Source: Aldersonia sp. NBC_00410 (GTDB taxonomy: Bacteria > Actinomycetota > Actinomycetes > Mycobacteriales > Mycobacteriaceae). Taken from it: a DNA stretch of 64,000 nucleotides. A program made the translations under genes and the position numbers. Location of the stretch: the NCBI RefSeq assembly GCF_026342035.1, contig NZ_JAPENM010000012.1, positions 62,001 to 126,000 on the forward strand. Reading direction: 5' to 3'. Every line of letters starts with the position of its first letter. Positions within the stretch are counted from its first letter, which is position 1. Below are positions 38,352 through 48,340 of this stretch, in pieces. The notes beneath the pieces are model-generated. The model saw nothing but the letters and a program-made list of their open reading frames with translations, did no database searches and was not told where the DNA came from.

Positions 38352-39518
38352 ATGCGGCGCGTACATCGCAGCCCGCGCAACGGGTGGGAGACCATCGTCG
38401 AGGCGCAGGGCCTGGTATACGGCACTCCCGCCAGGGATGGCGGCGGCAACGCACGGCCCTATTGGGACGAGTCGGTGCACTACGAGTTCGAGATGGACGA
38501 GATCCTCGCCCTCGAAGCCGATGTCGAACTGCTGCACTCGATGTGCCTGAAGGCAGTGGAGCAGGTGATTTTGCTCGAGCGATACGCGGATTTCGGCCTG
38601 CCGGAATGGAGTTGGCCGCATATTGCCGAATCGTGGCGGCGTAGCGATCCGCATGTGTACGGGCGCTTCGACCTGCGCTACGACGGACGCCGGCCCGCGA
38701 AACTGCTCGAGTACAACGCGGACACACCGACCACGGTGCTCGAGGCGGCAATTCTGCAGTGGCACTGGCTGACCGACCTCTACCCCGAGGACGACCAGTG
38801 GAACTCGTTGCACGAGAAGCTGGTTGAGCGCTGGGGCGCGGTCAAGGGAACGCTGCCCGGCTCGGAGCTGCACTTCACCTGGTCGTCGGCGGATGCGTCC
38901 GGCGAGGACAACGTCACCACCGCTTATTTGCAGGAGACCGCGGCAGAGGCGGGATTCGACACGGTTGCGCTCGCGATCGAGGAGGTCGGATTCGACACCG
39001 AGCTCGGGCGTTTCGTCGATCTCGCCGAGGCGCCCATCGAGGCTATCTTCAAGCTCTACCCATGGGAGTGGGTGCTCGACGACGACTTCGGCAAACGGGT
39101 CGTGGAAAGCCTGCCGTCCACCATGTGGATCGAACCTTTGTGGAAGACGCTGCTGAGCAACAAGGCGATTCTCGCGGTGCTATGGGAGATGTATCCCGGC
39201 CACCCGAACCTGCTGCCCGCCTTCCTCGATGACCCGGGCATGCTGACCGAGTACGTACGCAAGCCCAAGCTCGGGCGCGAAGGCGCGAACATGACCGTCG
39301 TCGGCGGTGGGTTCGAGACCGCGACCGGCGGTATCTACGGCGAAGAAGGCTACGTCTACCAATTGCTCGACCCACTACCCGAATTCGACGGCATGCGCCC
39401 CGCTCTCGGCGCATGGATCGTCGGAGACGAATCTGCCGGGCTCGGCATTCGTGAGACTGCCGGCTTGATCACCGACGATGGCGCGGCTTTCGTGCCGCAT
39501 CGCATTCCGCAGAGCTGA
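38352..39518 (+). CDS. Glutathionylspermidine synthase-like ATP-grasp ligase (YgiC/YjfC family)
   Basis: A 388-residue ATP-grasp amide ligase of the glutathionylspermidine synthase superfamily, synthetase part only. Seen: WETIVEAQGLVYGTP near the start, KLLEYNADTPTTVLEAAILQ (about 117-136), EPLWKTLLSNKAILAVLWEM, YVRKPKLGREGANM with ATP-binding residues (about 301-314), and LGAWIVGDESAGLGIRETAG near the C-terminus. The amidase half of E. coli GspS is missing. Actinobacteria of this group use mycothiol, not glutathione, so the native substrate is probably different. Neighbours on both sides are membrane proteins, suggesting the ligase acts on or near the membrane. ATG 38352. Confidence 0.88.
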   Translation: MRRVHRSPRNGWETIVEAQGLVYGTPARDGGGNARPYWDESVHYEFEMDEILALEADVELLHSMCLKAVEQVILLERYADFGLPEWSWPHIAESWRRSDPHVYGRFDLRYDGRRPAKLLEYNADTPTTVLEAAILQWHWLTDLYPEDDQWNSLHEKLVERWGAVKGTLPGSELHFTWSSADASGEDNVTTAYLQETAAEAGFDTVALAIEEVGFDTELGRFVDLAEAPIEAIFKLYPWEWVLDDDFGKRVVESLPSTMWIEPLWKTLLSNKAILAVLWEMYPGHPNLLPAFLDDPGMLTEYVRKPKLGREGANMTVVGGGFETATGGIYGEEGYVYQLLDPLPEFDGMRPALGAWIVGDESAGLGIRETAGLITDDGAAFVPHRIPQS

Positions 39519-39562
39519 CCAGACCCGACCACGCACCGCACCAATCCGAACGGAGACAGTGA

Positions 39563-40015
39563 ATGATCTCGAATCTGGCACTCGAGGAGGGCTTCTGGCG
39601 CCTGCTGGGCCGCGGCTCGTATGCGATCGCGCTTTACGCTCTCGTCGGGCTCGGCCTGATGACCGTGGGCTTCTTTGCGATCGACCTGACCACGCCGGGC
39701 AACCTGCGGCACATGGTGCGTGACGGAAAGCCGAACGCCATCATCGTGACCTCGGCGGGGCTGATCAGCATGGCGTTCATCGTCGTGCTCGCGATTTTCT
39801 CTTCGGCCGGCAAGCTGTCCGAGGGCCTGATCGCCTCGATCATCTGGGGCCTCGTTGGTATTGGTGCGCAGATCATTTCGGTGCGCGTCATTGAAAAGGT
39901 GATCGGTATCGACATCGGTCGGGTAATCATGGCCGAGAAGTATCTGCCCGAGGTGCTGCTCGTCGCGGCCGCGCATTTCGCGCTCGGCCTCGTGGTCGCT
40001 TTCGCGATTCTGTAG
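39563..40015 (+). CDS. DUF350 membrane protein (YjfL-like)
   Basis: A 150-residue integral membrane protein with four hydrophobic helices (about 19-40, 60-80, 88-110, 128-149), in the DUF350 family. GNLRHMVRDGKPNAIIVTSA and the paired charged segments are characteristic. Function unknown. Its frequent partner is the YgiC/YjfC-type ligase, as here, 44 bases upstream. An AACGGAGA ribosome site precedes ATG 39563. Confidence 0.87.
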   Translation: MISNLALEEGFWRLLGRGSYAIALYALVGLGLMTVGFFAIDLTTPGNLRHMVRDGKPNAIIVTSAGLISMAFIVVLAIFSSAGKLSEGLIASIIWGLVGIGAQIISVRVIEKVIGIDIGRVIMAEKYLPEVLLVAAAHFALGLVVAFAIL

Positions 40016-40020
40016 TCGCC

Positions 40021-40050
40021 GAGCCGGTTCCGTGCGGTCCGGTCCGGCTC
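40021..40050. terminator. Hairpin between convergent DUF350 and APC genes
   Basis: GAGCCGG (40021-40027) pairs with CCGGCTC (40044-40050) around a 16-base loop with internal pairing. It overlaps the end of the APC gene by two bases. Confidence 0.4.
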
Positions 40051-41572
40051 AGGCCCGCGACTCGTCGAGCACGGGCAACTCCCGGTCTAGTCGTTCGCCG
40101 CGGAAGTACGCGGGCATGCGCTCCTTGGTCAGCAGGTACAGCGGGATACCCAGCAGCAATCCGCCGACGCCGAGCAGGAATACCGAGTCAATCGTCACGT
40201 CCGTAAACGGCAGCGTCAGAGCGGTTTCGCCGAAGTCGGCCGCCCACGACGTCACTCCCGTCCACACTGTGGCGAAGATGAGCATCGCCCCGCCGAGCCC
40301 GGGCAGCACGCCGCGGACCAGTGCGACGCGGGCATTGGTGCGCAGCTCGCGGCGATACAGCCATACGCACGCCAGCCCGGTCAGCGCGTAGTAGAAGCCG
40401 ACCGAAATACCGATCGCCGAGACCGCGTCGATGACCAGCAGGCCCCCGGACGTGACATCGAGCAGCACGTAGAGCGCGACCGACAGCGCGCCGAACACGA
40501 TGGTCGATACGGTCGGGGTGCGCCAACGCGGATGCACCCGGCCGAACACCGCGGGCAGTGCCCCGTGCACCGCCATGGAGAAGGTGGTCCGCGACGTCGG
40601 CAGGATCGTGGTCTGGGTGCTCGCCGCCGCCGAGGTCAGCACCATCACGATCAGTAGGTTGACCAGCACCTCGCCAACCGGGCCCGACCCGAACACCGCC
40701 GCGCCCAGCGCGCCGAGCACATCGTCGACATGCTCGGGGTTCGCCAGTCCGATGCCCTCGGTGCCGACACCGGCGAACGCCTGCGCGGCCATGGTCACCA
40801 CGATGTACAGCGCCACCAGCGCGATCGTGGACACCACCGCCGAACGACCGGGCGTGTGCCGCGGATCGACGGTCTCCTCGTTGACCGAGACCACCGAATC
40901 CCAGCCCCAGTAGATGAACACCATCAGCAGCGTCGCGTTCACGAATGTGGAGAACGAGTCGATCGCGAACGGGTTGAACCAACTCCAGTCCGGAGTGATC
41001 GCCTGATCGCCGGCATCGCCGAGCGCAACCCGGACCAGCGCAATGGCCGCGAACGCAACCAGCATCAGCACCTCGATGGACAACAGCAGCCGCTGCAGCC
41101 GGGCCGAGATGTCGATGCCGCGCACCGCGATCCAGGTCATCGCGACGATGTAGGCGACGCCGAGGGAGAGCACCCACGGATTCGAGGGATCGCCGCCGAT
41201 CCCGTCGGCGCCGAACAACAGGAAGGTGTACTGCGCGCTGACCTGGGCCAGGCTGGCCATCACCAGCAGGTCCGCGACCACGATCGCCCAGCCGGACATC
41301 CAGCCGAGGAACGGGCCGAAGGCGCGAGTGGCCCACACGAAGGTGGTGCCCGCATCGGGATCGGCGGCATTGAGTTCGCGGTAGCCGATCGCCACGAGCA
41401 GCATCGGAACGAAGGCGATCAGCACGATGATCGGCGTCTGCAGCCCGACGGCGGCGACGATCAGCCCGAGGGTTGCCGTGATGCTGTAGGCCGGTCCCGC
41501 CGACGCGACGCCGATGACAACGCTGGAACCGAACGAGAGCGCGCCCGCGCGCAGCTTGCCACCGGTTGACAT
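40049..41572 (-). CDS. APC-superfamily amino acid/polyamine permease
   Basis: A 507-residue transporter with about 12-13 hydrophobic helices. The N-terminal GSSVVIGVASAGPAYSITATLG carries the small-residue stretch of helix 1 that binds substrate amine and carboxyl groups. FVWATRAFGPFLGWMSGWAIVVADLLVM matches helix 3 of the family. Substrate unknown; amino acids or polyamines are usual. It faces the YgiBC/DUF350-like cluster tail to tail, so it is not in that operon, though it may supply a substrate. The ATG at 41572 is 46 bases from divergent acyP. Confidence 0.87.
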   Translation of the reverse strand: MSTGGKLRAGALSFGSSVVIGVASAGPAYSITATLGLIVAAVGLQTPIIVLIAFVPMLLVAIGYRELNAADPDAGTTFVWATRAFGPFLGWMSGWAIVVADLLVMASLAQVSAQYTFLLFGADGIGGDPSNPWVLSLGVAYIVAMTWIAVRGIDISARLQRLLLSIEVLMLVAFAAIALVRVALGDAGDQAITPDWSWFNPFAIDSFSTFVNATLLMVFIYWGWDSVVSVNEETVDPRHTPGRSAVVSTIALVALYIVVTMAAQAFAGVGTEGIGLANPEHVDDVLGALGAAVFGSGPVGEVLVNLLIVMVLTSAAASTQTTILPTSRTTFSMAVHGALPAVFGRVHPRWRTPTVSTIVFGALSVALYVLLDVTSGGLLVIDAVSAIGISVGFYYALTGLACVWLYRRELRTNARVALVRGVLPGLGGAMLIFATVWTGVTSWAADFGETALTLPFTDVTIDSVFLLGVGGLLLGIPLYLLTKERMPAYFRGERLDRELPVLDESRA

Positions 41573-41618
41573 GCGGCAAGGCTAGTTTCGGGCAATTCCG
41601 CCGGTAGGCTCAACCCCC

Positions 41619-41897
41619 ATGTCGTCGGACGCGCGCGTCACCGCCTGGGTGCACGGATACGTGCAGGGGGTGGGGTTTCGCTGGTGGACCCGGTCGCGGG
41701 CGCTCGAGTTCGGGCTGACCGGGTATGCCAGGAATACCAGCGACGGTCGCGTGCAGGTGGTCGCCGAGGGACCGCGGGAGAAGTGCGAGCGGCTGCTCGC
41801 GCTGTTGCGGTCCGGCGACACGCCGGGGCAGGTCGATCTCGTGGTCGAGGATTGGGGCGAACCCACCGGGCAATACACGGGTTTCGAAGAACGCTGA
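41619..41897 (+). CDS. acyP: Acylphosphatase
   Basis: A 92-residue enzyme that hydrolyses acyl phosphates. Catalytic Arg in [11 protein letters not shown] (about residue 21) and catalytic Asn in [13 protein letters not shown] (about 39) are both present. As in M. tuberculosis Rv2922A, it directly precedes smc. Confidence 0.95.
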   Translation: MSSDARVTAWVHGYVQGVGFRWWTRSRALEFGLTGYARNTSDGRVQVVAEGPREKCERLLALLRSGDTPGQVDLVVEDWGEPTGQYTGFEER

Positions 41898-41991
41898 CGT
41901 CGCCAATGACCGCTGCGCCGCCGCGCCACGGCGATGTGCCTGCGACCAGCCGGTAATCTGACGGCACTATGGCACTTCCTCCGGTCGCAAT

Positions 41992-44900
41992 ATGCACCTG
42001 AAAAGCCTGACTCTCAAGGGCTTCAAGTCCTTCGCATCGGCAACGACATTACGGTTCGAGCCAGGAATCACCTGCGTCGTGGGCCCGAACGGCTCCGGCA
42101 AGTCGAATGTGGTCGACGCGCTGACCTGGGTAATGGGCGAGCAGGGCGCGAAGGCGCTGCGCGGCGGCAAGATGGAGGATGTCATCTTCGCCGGCACCCC
42201 GGGCCGGCCACCGCTCGGCAGGGCAGAGGTCACCCTGACCATCGATAACTCCGACGGTGCGCTGCCGATCGAGTACTCGGAGGTCTCGATCACCCGCCGG
42301 ATGTTCCGCGACGGCGCGGGCGAGTACGAGATCAACGGCAACTCCTGCCGCCTGATGGACGTGCAGGAACTGCTCAGCGACTCCGGCATCGGCCGGGAAA
42401 TGCACGTCATCGTCGGACAGGGCCAGCTTTCGGCGATCCTGGAGTCGCGCCCCGAGGACCGCCGGGCCTTCATCGAGGAGGCCGCCGGTGTGCTCAAGCA
42501 CCGCAAGCGCAAGGAAAAGGCGCTTCGCAAGCTCGACGCGATGCAGGCCAACCTCGCACGTCTCACCGACCTCACCGCGGAATTACGCCGCCAACTCAAG
42601 CCCCTCGGCCGCCAAGCCGAGGTGGCCCGCCGAGCGCAGACCGTGCAGGCCGACCTGCGCGACGCACGGTTGCGACTGGCCGCCGACGACCTCGTCACCC
42701 GCCGGACCGAACTGGCCGGCACCCAGGAACAAGAAAATCTCGCCCGCGAACAGCAGTTGGTCACGCAACGTGAACTCGAAGAGGCGGAGGCGCTGCTCGC
42801 CGAACAGGAGCGCGAACTCGCCCGGCTCACCCCCAGTGCCGAAGCCGCCGGGCAGACGTGGTTCCAGCTCTCGGCGCTCGCCGAACGGGTGAACGCGACC
42901 GTGCGAATCGCCAAGGAGCGGGCTCGCCACCTCGACAGCGAGCCGACCTCCGGCGGCGGTCGCGACCCGGAGCAGCTCGAGGCCGAGGCAGAGCGCGTCG
43001 AGGCCGAGGAAGCCGAACTGCTCGCGATCGTCGAAACGGCCACGGCGACGCTGGAATCGGCGAAGGACGAACTGGCCGAGCGGGAGCGCGCGGCGGCCGC
43101 AGCGGAGCACGCACACATGGCCGCAGTCCGTGCGATTGCCGACCGACGCGAGGGTCTGGCCCGCCTCGCCGGTCAGGTGGAGACGCTGCGCACCAGGGCA
43201 CAGTCGGTGGACACCGAAGTCGGCAGGCTTACGCAAGCGATCGTCGACGCCCGGCAACGGCACGACGCCGCCCAGGCGGAATTCGACACCGTGCAAGAGC
43301 AGCTGGGCGACCTGGATGCCAACGAGAGCGGTCTCGACACCCGGCATGAGCACGCGGTGGCCGCACTGGAATCCGCCGATGCCCGGGTGGAGGAATTGCG
43401 CGCCCACGAGCGCGAATCGGTGCAGCTGGTCGCCTCGCTCGGTGCCCGGATCGATGCCTTGTCGATGAGCCTCGGCGTCCGCGATGGGGCGGGCTGGCTG
43501 GTCGAAAACCATTCGGGCGAAGGCATACTCGGACCGCTCGCCGGTCTGATCGGCGTCGAGGCAGGGTTCGAGGCGGCCGTGGCCGCAGCGATGGGACCCG
43601 CCGCGGAGGCGATCGCGGTGCAAGGCCGCGCCGCCGCCCGGGATGCGGTACAGGCGCTCAAAGACGCCGACGCCGGACGCGCCGCGATCGTGTACGGCGG
43701 GGGGACGCCGGAGCGCGGATCGCGTCCGGACCTGCCCCCGGGTGCGCGCTGGCTGCTCGACGTCGTCGACTGCCCAGAATCGTTGCGCGCCGGGCTTTCC
43801 GGGCTGCTCGCCGGTATCGCGGTGGTGGCCGATCTGGCCGGTGCCCTCGACGTGACAGAACGCGAACCGTTGGTGCGCGCCGTCACCAGGGACGGCGACC
43901 TGGCCGGCTCCGGTTGGATCGCGGGCGGGTCCGACCGAGCGCCGAGCCAGCTCGAAGTGCAGGCCGAAATCGACACCGCCCGTACCGGACTGCACGCCGC
44001 GCAACGCCGTGCGGAGGAACTCGCCGCGGCCCTGTCCGGAGCGCTCGACGAGCAGCGGGACCGCAGGTCCGCCGCCGAGCAGGCGCTGTCCGAACTGCAC
44101 GAGTCGGATCGGGCGTTGGCCGCGGTGTACGAACAACTCGGCAGGCTCGGTCAGGCCGCGCGGATCGCCCAAACCGACGCCGAACGGTTGATGGTGCAGC
44201 GCGCCGACGCGGAGTCGGGTCGCGAGGAGACGCTCGCCGCACTGGCCGAACTCGAGGACCGGCACCGCGCCGCGCAGGCGGAGCAGACCGACCTCGACGA
44301 CACCGCAGCCGACGCCGGGACCGAATCGACCGCGCGCGAACGGGAGGATGCGGCCGCTGCGTTGACCGAAGTCCGGTCGATGGAGATGGAGGCGCGCCTG
44401 GCCGTGCGGACTGCCGAGGAGCGGGCGGAATCGATTCGCGGCAAGGCGGATTCGCTGCGCCGCGCGGCAGGGGCGGAGCGGGCGGCCCGAGCGAGGGCCG
44501 AGCGGGCGCAACTAGCGCGCAAACAGGCCGCCGCCGTGGCAGCGGCGGTCGCGGAGTCCGGCCAACGCGTTGCAGAGCATCTCGACGACGTCGTCGCGCA
44601 GGCCATCGCGCACCGTGACGAACTGGTGGCCAAGCGCACCGAGCGGACCGGGGTGCTCGATCAAGCCAAGGAGCGGGCACGACTGCTCAGCGCGCAGCTC
44701 GCCGCATTCACCGACGTCGTGCACCGCGACGAGGTGGCCAAGGCGCAGGCGGCGCTGCGCATCGAGCAGCTCGAGGAGTCCATCTCCGAGCAGTTCGGGA
44801 TCGGGCTCGATGACCTGATCAGCGAATACGGCCCCGCCGTGCCGCTACCACCGTCGCAGCAGGAGCTCGCCGAGTACGAGCAGGCGCGTGACCGCGGCGA

Positions 44901-45609
44901 GCAGGTCGTCGCACCCGCCCCGATGCCGTACGACCGGGACACCCAGGAGCGCCGCGCCAAGCGGGCGCAGAAGGATCTCACGACGCTTGGCAAGGTGAAC
45001 CCGCTCGCGCTCGAGGAGTTCGCCGCGCTCGAGGAGCGCTACACCTTCCTGTCCACCCAGCTCGAGGACGTCAAGAACGCGCGCAAGGATCTGCTCGACG
45101 TGGTCGCGGAGGTGGATACCCGCATCCTGCAGGTGTTCACCGAGGCCTACGCCGATGTCGAACGCGAGTTCGTCGGCGTCTTCGAGAAGCTGTTCCCGGG
45201 CGGCGAGGGCAGGCTGGTGCTCACCGACCCCTCGGACATGCTCACCACCGGTATCGAGGTGGAGGCGCGCCCGCCGGGGAAGAAGATCAAGCGGCTGTCG
45301 CTGCTCTCCGGCGGCGAGAAGTCACTGACCGCGGTCGCCCTGCTGGTCGCGATCTTCCGGGCCAGGCCGTCACCTTTCTACGTCATGGACGAGGTGGAGG
45401 CCGCGCTCGACGACACCAACCTGCGCCGATTGATCGGGCTGTTCGAACAGCTGCGGGAGCGGTCGCAGCTGATCGTCATCACTCACCAGAAGCCGACGAT
45501 GGAGGTCGCCGACGCGCTCTACGGCGTGAGCATGCGCGGGGACGGCATCACCACGGTCATCTCGCAGCGGATGCGTGGCGCGAACCTGGTCGGTTCACCC
45601 GCGTCGTGA
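41992..45609 (+). CDS. smc: Chromosome segregation protein SMC
   Basis: A 1205-residue condensin subunit that organises and segregates the chromosome with ScpA/ScpB. Walker A GPNGSGKS (31-38), coiled coil to about 500, a globular hinge around 500-660 ([20 protein letters not shown]), return coiled coil, C-terminal signature [18 protein letters not shown] (from 1105) and Walker [16 protein letters not shown]. The ATG at 41992 ([14 protein letters not shown]) matches the family. It ends at a large double palindrome. ftsY, two genes downstream, is the usual partner. Confidence 0.97.
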   Translation: MHLKSLTLKGFKSFASATTLRFEPGITCVVGPNGSGKSNVVDALTWVMGEQGAKALRGGKMEDVIFAGTPGRPPLGRAEVTLTIDNSDGALPIEYSEVSITRRMFRDGAGEYEINGNSCRLMDVQELLSDSGIGREMHVIVGQGQLSAILESRPEDRRAFIEEAAGVLKHRKRKEKALRKLDAMQANLARLTDLTAELRRQLKPLGRQAEVARRAQTVQADLRDARLRLAADDLVTRRTELAGTQEQENLAREQQLVTQRELEEAEALLAEQERELARLTPSAEAAGQTWFQLSALAERVNATVRIAKERARHLDSEPTSGGGRDPEQLEAEAERVEAEEAELLAIVETATATLESAKDELAERERAAAAAEHAHMAAVRAIADRREGLARLAGQVETLRTRAQSVDTEVGRLTQAIVDARQRHDAAQAEFDTVQEQLGDLDANESGLDTRHEHAVAALESADARVEELRAHERESVQLVASLGARIDALSMSLGVRDGAGWLVENHSGEGILGPLAGLIGVEAGFEAAVAAAMGPAAEAIAVQGRAAARDAVQALKDADAGRAAIVYGGGTPERGSRPDLPPGARWLLDVVDCPESLRAGLSGLLAGIAVVADLAGALDVTEREPLVRAVTRDGDLAGSGWIAGGSDRAPSQLEVQAEIDTARTGLHAAQRRAEELAAALSGALDEQRDRRSAAEQALSELHESDRALAAVYEQLGRLGQAARIAQTDAERLMVQRADAESGREETLAALAELEDRHRAAQAEQTDLDDTAADAGTESTAREREDAAAALTEVRSMEMEARLAVRTAEERAESIRGKADSLRRAAGAERAARARAERAQLARKQAAAVAAAVAESGQRVAEHLDDVVAQAIAHRDELVAKRTERTGVLDQAKERARLLSAQLAAFTDVVHRDEVAKAQAALRIEQLEESISEQFGIGLDDLISEYGPAVPLPPSQQELAEYEQARDRGEQVVAPAPMPYDRDTQERRAKRAQKDLTTLGKVNPLALEEFAALEERYTFLSTQLEDVKNARKDLLDVVAEVDTRILQVFTEAYADVEREFVGVFEKLFPGGEGRLVLTDPSDMLTTGIEVEARPPGKKIKRLSLLSGGEKSLTAVALLVAIFRARPSPFYVMDEVEAALDDTNLRRLIGLFEQLRERSQLIVITHQKPTMEVADALYGVSMRGDGITTVISQRMRGANLVGSPAS

Positions 45610-45614
45610 TGCAA

Positions 45615-45690
45615 CCCCCCGCATCGACTGAACGGAACCGTTCAGTCGATCAGATCGACTGAACGGTTCCGTTCAGTCGATGGGGGGTGC
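45615..45690. terminator. Large double palindrome between convergent smc and DUF2237 gene
   Basis: Two 28-base palindromes (45623-45650 and 45654-45681), each built on ATCGACTGAACGG arms, are exact reverse complements of one another, separated by CAG. The whole can therefore fold as two small hairpins or one 28-bp perfect hairpin, which C- and G-runs outside extend. Position between convergent stops suggests a bidirectional terminator, but the symmetry far exceeds what termination needs. Confidence 0.75.
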
Positions 45691-45692
45691 GT

Positions 45693-46082
45693 TCAGAGCA
45701 GGCCGCCGATGTCGTCGGGGACGTCCACGGCGTAGCGGTGCAGGTCTTCGAGCGAGACGATCTCGAGCGCGCGTTCGTGCGTGGCTGCCAGCACGACGGG
45801 CGCGGCGATGCCGTCGTCACACGCCTGCTGCCAGCGTGCGGCCACGACGCACCACCGGTCGCCGGGTGTGAGCCCGGGGAAGCCGTATTCGGGACGCGGC
45901 GTGCTCAGGTCGTTGCCGACGCCCGCCTGGTAATCGAGAAACTCGGCGGTGACCACCACGCACACGGTGTGGCTGCCCACATCCTCCGGTCCGCTTGTGC
46001 AGCAACCGTCGCGATAGAAACCGGTCATCGGCTCGGTGCCGCACTCCTCGAGCGGACCACCCAATACATTGCGCTGCGACAC
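45693..46082 (-). CDS. DUF2237 family protein
   Basis: A 129-residue protein of the DUF2237 family: RNVLGGPLEECGTEPMTGFYRDGCC at the start, SHTVCVVVTAEFLDYQ, FPGLTPGDRWCVVAARWQQA. Conserved Gly/Cys residues, no known activity. The GTG start faces ftsY, with a 90-base spacer. Tail to tail with smc. Confidence 0.9.
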   Translation of the reverse strand: MSQRNVLGGPLEECGTEPMTGFYRDGCCTSGPEDVGSHTVCVVVTAEFLDYQAGVGNDLSTPRPEYGFPGLTPGDRWCVVAARWQQACDDGIAAPVVLAATHERALEIVSLEDLHRYAVDVPDDIGGLL

Positions 46083-46172
46083 GCCGCAGATGCTACGCGC
46101 GACTTGCGGTGTTGCGGGGTGCCCAGGTCACCGGCGCGTCCCGGATCGCATGGCTGATGAAAAGATGGCGGT

Positions 46173-47615
46173 GTGACTGCCCAAGTTTGGATCCTCATCG
46201 CCGTCGTCGCGGCCATCCTGCTCGTCGCGCTGGTGGCGGGCGGAACGCTCTACCGCCGCCGGCGGATCTCGCTGACCGCCCCGGACAAGCCGAAGGGGGA
46301 GATCGCCGACCGGTCGGGCGGATACCAGGCAGGCAGCGGCTTCTCGTTCACCCAGGGCGGCACCGCGACCGCACCGCCGCCGCCGACAGGGGAGCGGACC
46401 GACACCGAAGGGCAGCCGGGTGTCGGTGACGACGCCGCCGTGCCGCGGGATGCTCCGCGGCGCGGAATCACGGAGGTGCGGCTGCCCGAACCTCCGGTGG
46501 CCGAAACACCGACGGCGCCACCGGCCCAAACCCCGGCTACACCGGCGCCGGTAGCGGCCGAGCCCGAAGCAGCGGCACCGACTGCGGAAGTCCCCCCGGA
46601 AACGGCCCCTGTCGAGACGGCCCCGGTCGAGACGCCGCCGGTCGAGGTTCCGCCCGCGCCCGAACCGGTCGCGCCCGCGCCGGTGGAGGAGATCGCCCCG
46701 ACGGAGGGCAGGCTCGACCGGCTGCGTGGCCGGTTGTCCCGCTCGCAGAACGCCATGGGCAAGAGCCTGCTCGGTCTGCTCGGCGGCGGCGACCTCGACG
46801 AGGATTCGTGGGAAGAGGTCGAGGACACCCTGCTGGTGGCCGACCTCGGCACGCCTATCACGACAGCCGTCGTCGAGCAGTTGCGCGAGCAAATGGCCGC
46901 CCGCAGCATCCGCACCGAGGCACAGGCACGCGCGCTGCTGCGTGAGGTACTGATCGAGCAGCTGCATCCGGAGTTCGACCGGTCGGTGCGCGCGCTGCCG
47001 CACGACAACCACCCGTCGATCCTGCTGGTCGTGGGCGTGAACGGCACCGGAAAGACCACGACGACGGGCAAGCTCGCCCGTGTGCTCGTCGCGGACGGGC
47101 GCCGGGTATTGCTCGGCGCCGCCGACACGTTCCGTGCCGCCGCCGCGGATCAGCTGCAGACCTGGGGTGAGCGGGTTGGTGCGGACACGGTGCGCGGCAA
47201 GGAGAACGCGGATCCGGCTGCCGTCGCGTACGACGCCGTGACCAGGGGAATCGAGGACGGTGTCGATGTCGTCGTGATCGACACCGCCGGCCGCTTGCAC
47301 ACCAAGACCGGCCTGATGGACGAGCTGGGCAAGGTGAAGCGCGTGGTGGAGAAGCGCGCCGCGGTCGACGAAGTGCTGCTAGTCCTCGATGCCACCGTCG
47401 GCCAGAACGGTCTCGTACAGGCGCGGGTGTTCGCCGAGGTCGTCGACATCACCGGGGTCGCGCTGACCAAGCTCGACGGCACCGCGAAGGGCGGCATCGT
47501 CTTCCAGGTGCAGCACGAGTTGGGTGTGCCGGTGAAACTGGTCGGGCTCGGTGAGGGCGCCGACGATTTGGCCCCGTTCGAGCCCGAGGCCTTTGTCGAC
47601 GCGCTGCTCGGCTGA
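46173..47615 (+). CDS. ftsY: Signal recognition particle receptor FtsY
   Basis: Membrane-side SRP GTPase that docks Ffh-ribosome complexes. Residues 4-26 are a transmembrane helix, then a Pro/Glu/Ala-rich linker to about 180, and the NG domain with GVNGTGKTTTTGKLA (288-302), DTFRAAAADQLQTW, DTAGRLHTK and TKLDGTAKGG. Of 480 residues, typical of actinobacterial FtsY with an N-terminal anchor. GTG start 46173. Its partner ffh is at 54157. Confidence 0.97.
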   Translation: MTAQVWILIAVVAAILLVALVAGGTLYRRRRISLTAPDKPKGEIADRSGGYQAGSGFSFTQGGTATAPPPPTGERTDTEGQPGVGDDAAVPRDAPRRGITEVRLPEPPVAETPTAPPAQTPATPAPVAAEPEAAAPTAEVPPETAPVETAPVETPPVEVPPAPEPVAPAPVEEIAPTEGRLDRLRGRLSRSQNAMGKSLLGLLGGGDLDEDSWEEVEDTLLVADLGTPITTAVVEQLREQMAARSIRTEAQARALLREVLIEQLHPEFDRSVRALPHDNHPSILLVVGVNGTGKTTTTGKLARVLVADGRRVLLGAADTFRAAAADQLQTWGERVGADTVRGKENADPAAVAYDAVTRGIEDGVDVVVIDTAGRLHTKTGLMDELGKVKRVVEKRAAVDEVLLVLDATVGQNGLVQARVFAEVVDITGVALTKLDGTAKGGIVFQVQHELGVPVKLVGLGEGADDLAPFEPEAFVDALLG

Positions 47616-47621
47616 GCGATC

Positions 47622-48245
47622 GTGTCTTCGGATCCCGTGGAAGAACTGTCTCTGGAGGTTTTCGCGGCGCGCGTGCTCGGTGTGTCCGCGGCACCGGACC
47701 GGATCGCCGGCGTGATCGCGCAGATCATCGGCGACGGTATCGAGATCAAGGACGAGCGCGTCGGTCCGAGCGGTATCGGGATCGCGTCGGCGGTCGGCGA
47801 ACCGGGGGAGATCGAGGCGTTGCGCAGTTCGCACGGCGATTGGGACGTCGAGGTGACGGTTCCGGTGCAGTTGCGGGTCAACGTGCAGGTCGCCGGCGCC
47901 ACGGCGCGCTACCGGATCGCGGTTCGCGTGCACACCAGGATCCGGCTCGTCCCGGTGCCGCCGTGCGCGGTATTCGTCGAGATTGCCGACATCGGCCGCG
48001 AGCACATCGAGGCCGTCGTCGACCCCGAAGGCATGCCGTCGCGGATCGTCGGTTGGGTTGGAAATATCAATTCCGTGGTAGGTGACAAGGTGGTGGCCTA
48101 TATCAACGATCTCTTCGACAGTCCGGAAGTGCTCGCCGTACGCCGGATCGATGTGGCACGCATGATCGACCGCGCGTGGGACGCGGGGTTCGTTGTCGAG
48201 CCGTCCGCGGTGCCGGCAAGGGAGGGGAGGACGCCACTGACGTAG
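47622..48245 (+). CDS. Hypothetical protein
   Basis: A 207-residue protein I do not recognise. No signal peptide or membrane helix. Residues 75-130 are rich in alternating Val/Arg (VEVTVPVQLRVNVQVAGATARYRIAVRV written in part), suggesting beta strands; the second half has VGDKVVAYINDLFDSPEV and MIDRAWDAGF. The GTG start is 6 bases after ftsY, so it is probably cotranscribed with it. Reading frame GC pattern looks normal for the window. Not part of the mycobacterial ftsY-amt interval that I remember. Confidence 0.75.
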   Translation: MSSDPVEELSLEVFAARVLGVSAAPDRIAGVIAQIIGDGIEIKDERVGPSGIGIASAVGEPGEIEALRSSHGDWDVEVTVPVQLRVNVQVAGATARYRIAVRVHTRIRLVPVPPCAVFVEIADIGREHIEAVVDPEGMPSRIVGWVGNINSVVGDKVVAYINDLFDSPEVLAVRRIDVARMIDRAWDAGFVVEPSAVPAREGRTPLT

Positions 48246-48340
48246 CGTGTCGGGGGGAGACCCGAGTCCGGTTTGCCCGATTCGACTGCCCGATTGACGG
48301 CTCGATTCGAGCCGAAATTTTCGAGGAACAGGAGTCCTGC

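Noticed and set aside
42583-44511. 642-codon frame antisense to the smc coiled coil
   Set aside because: Arises from the regular Glu/Ala/Arg codon use of the coiled coil.
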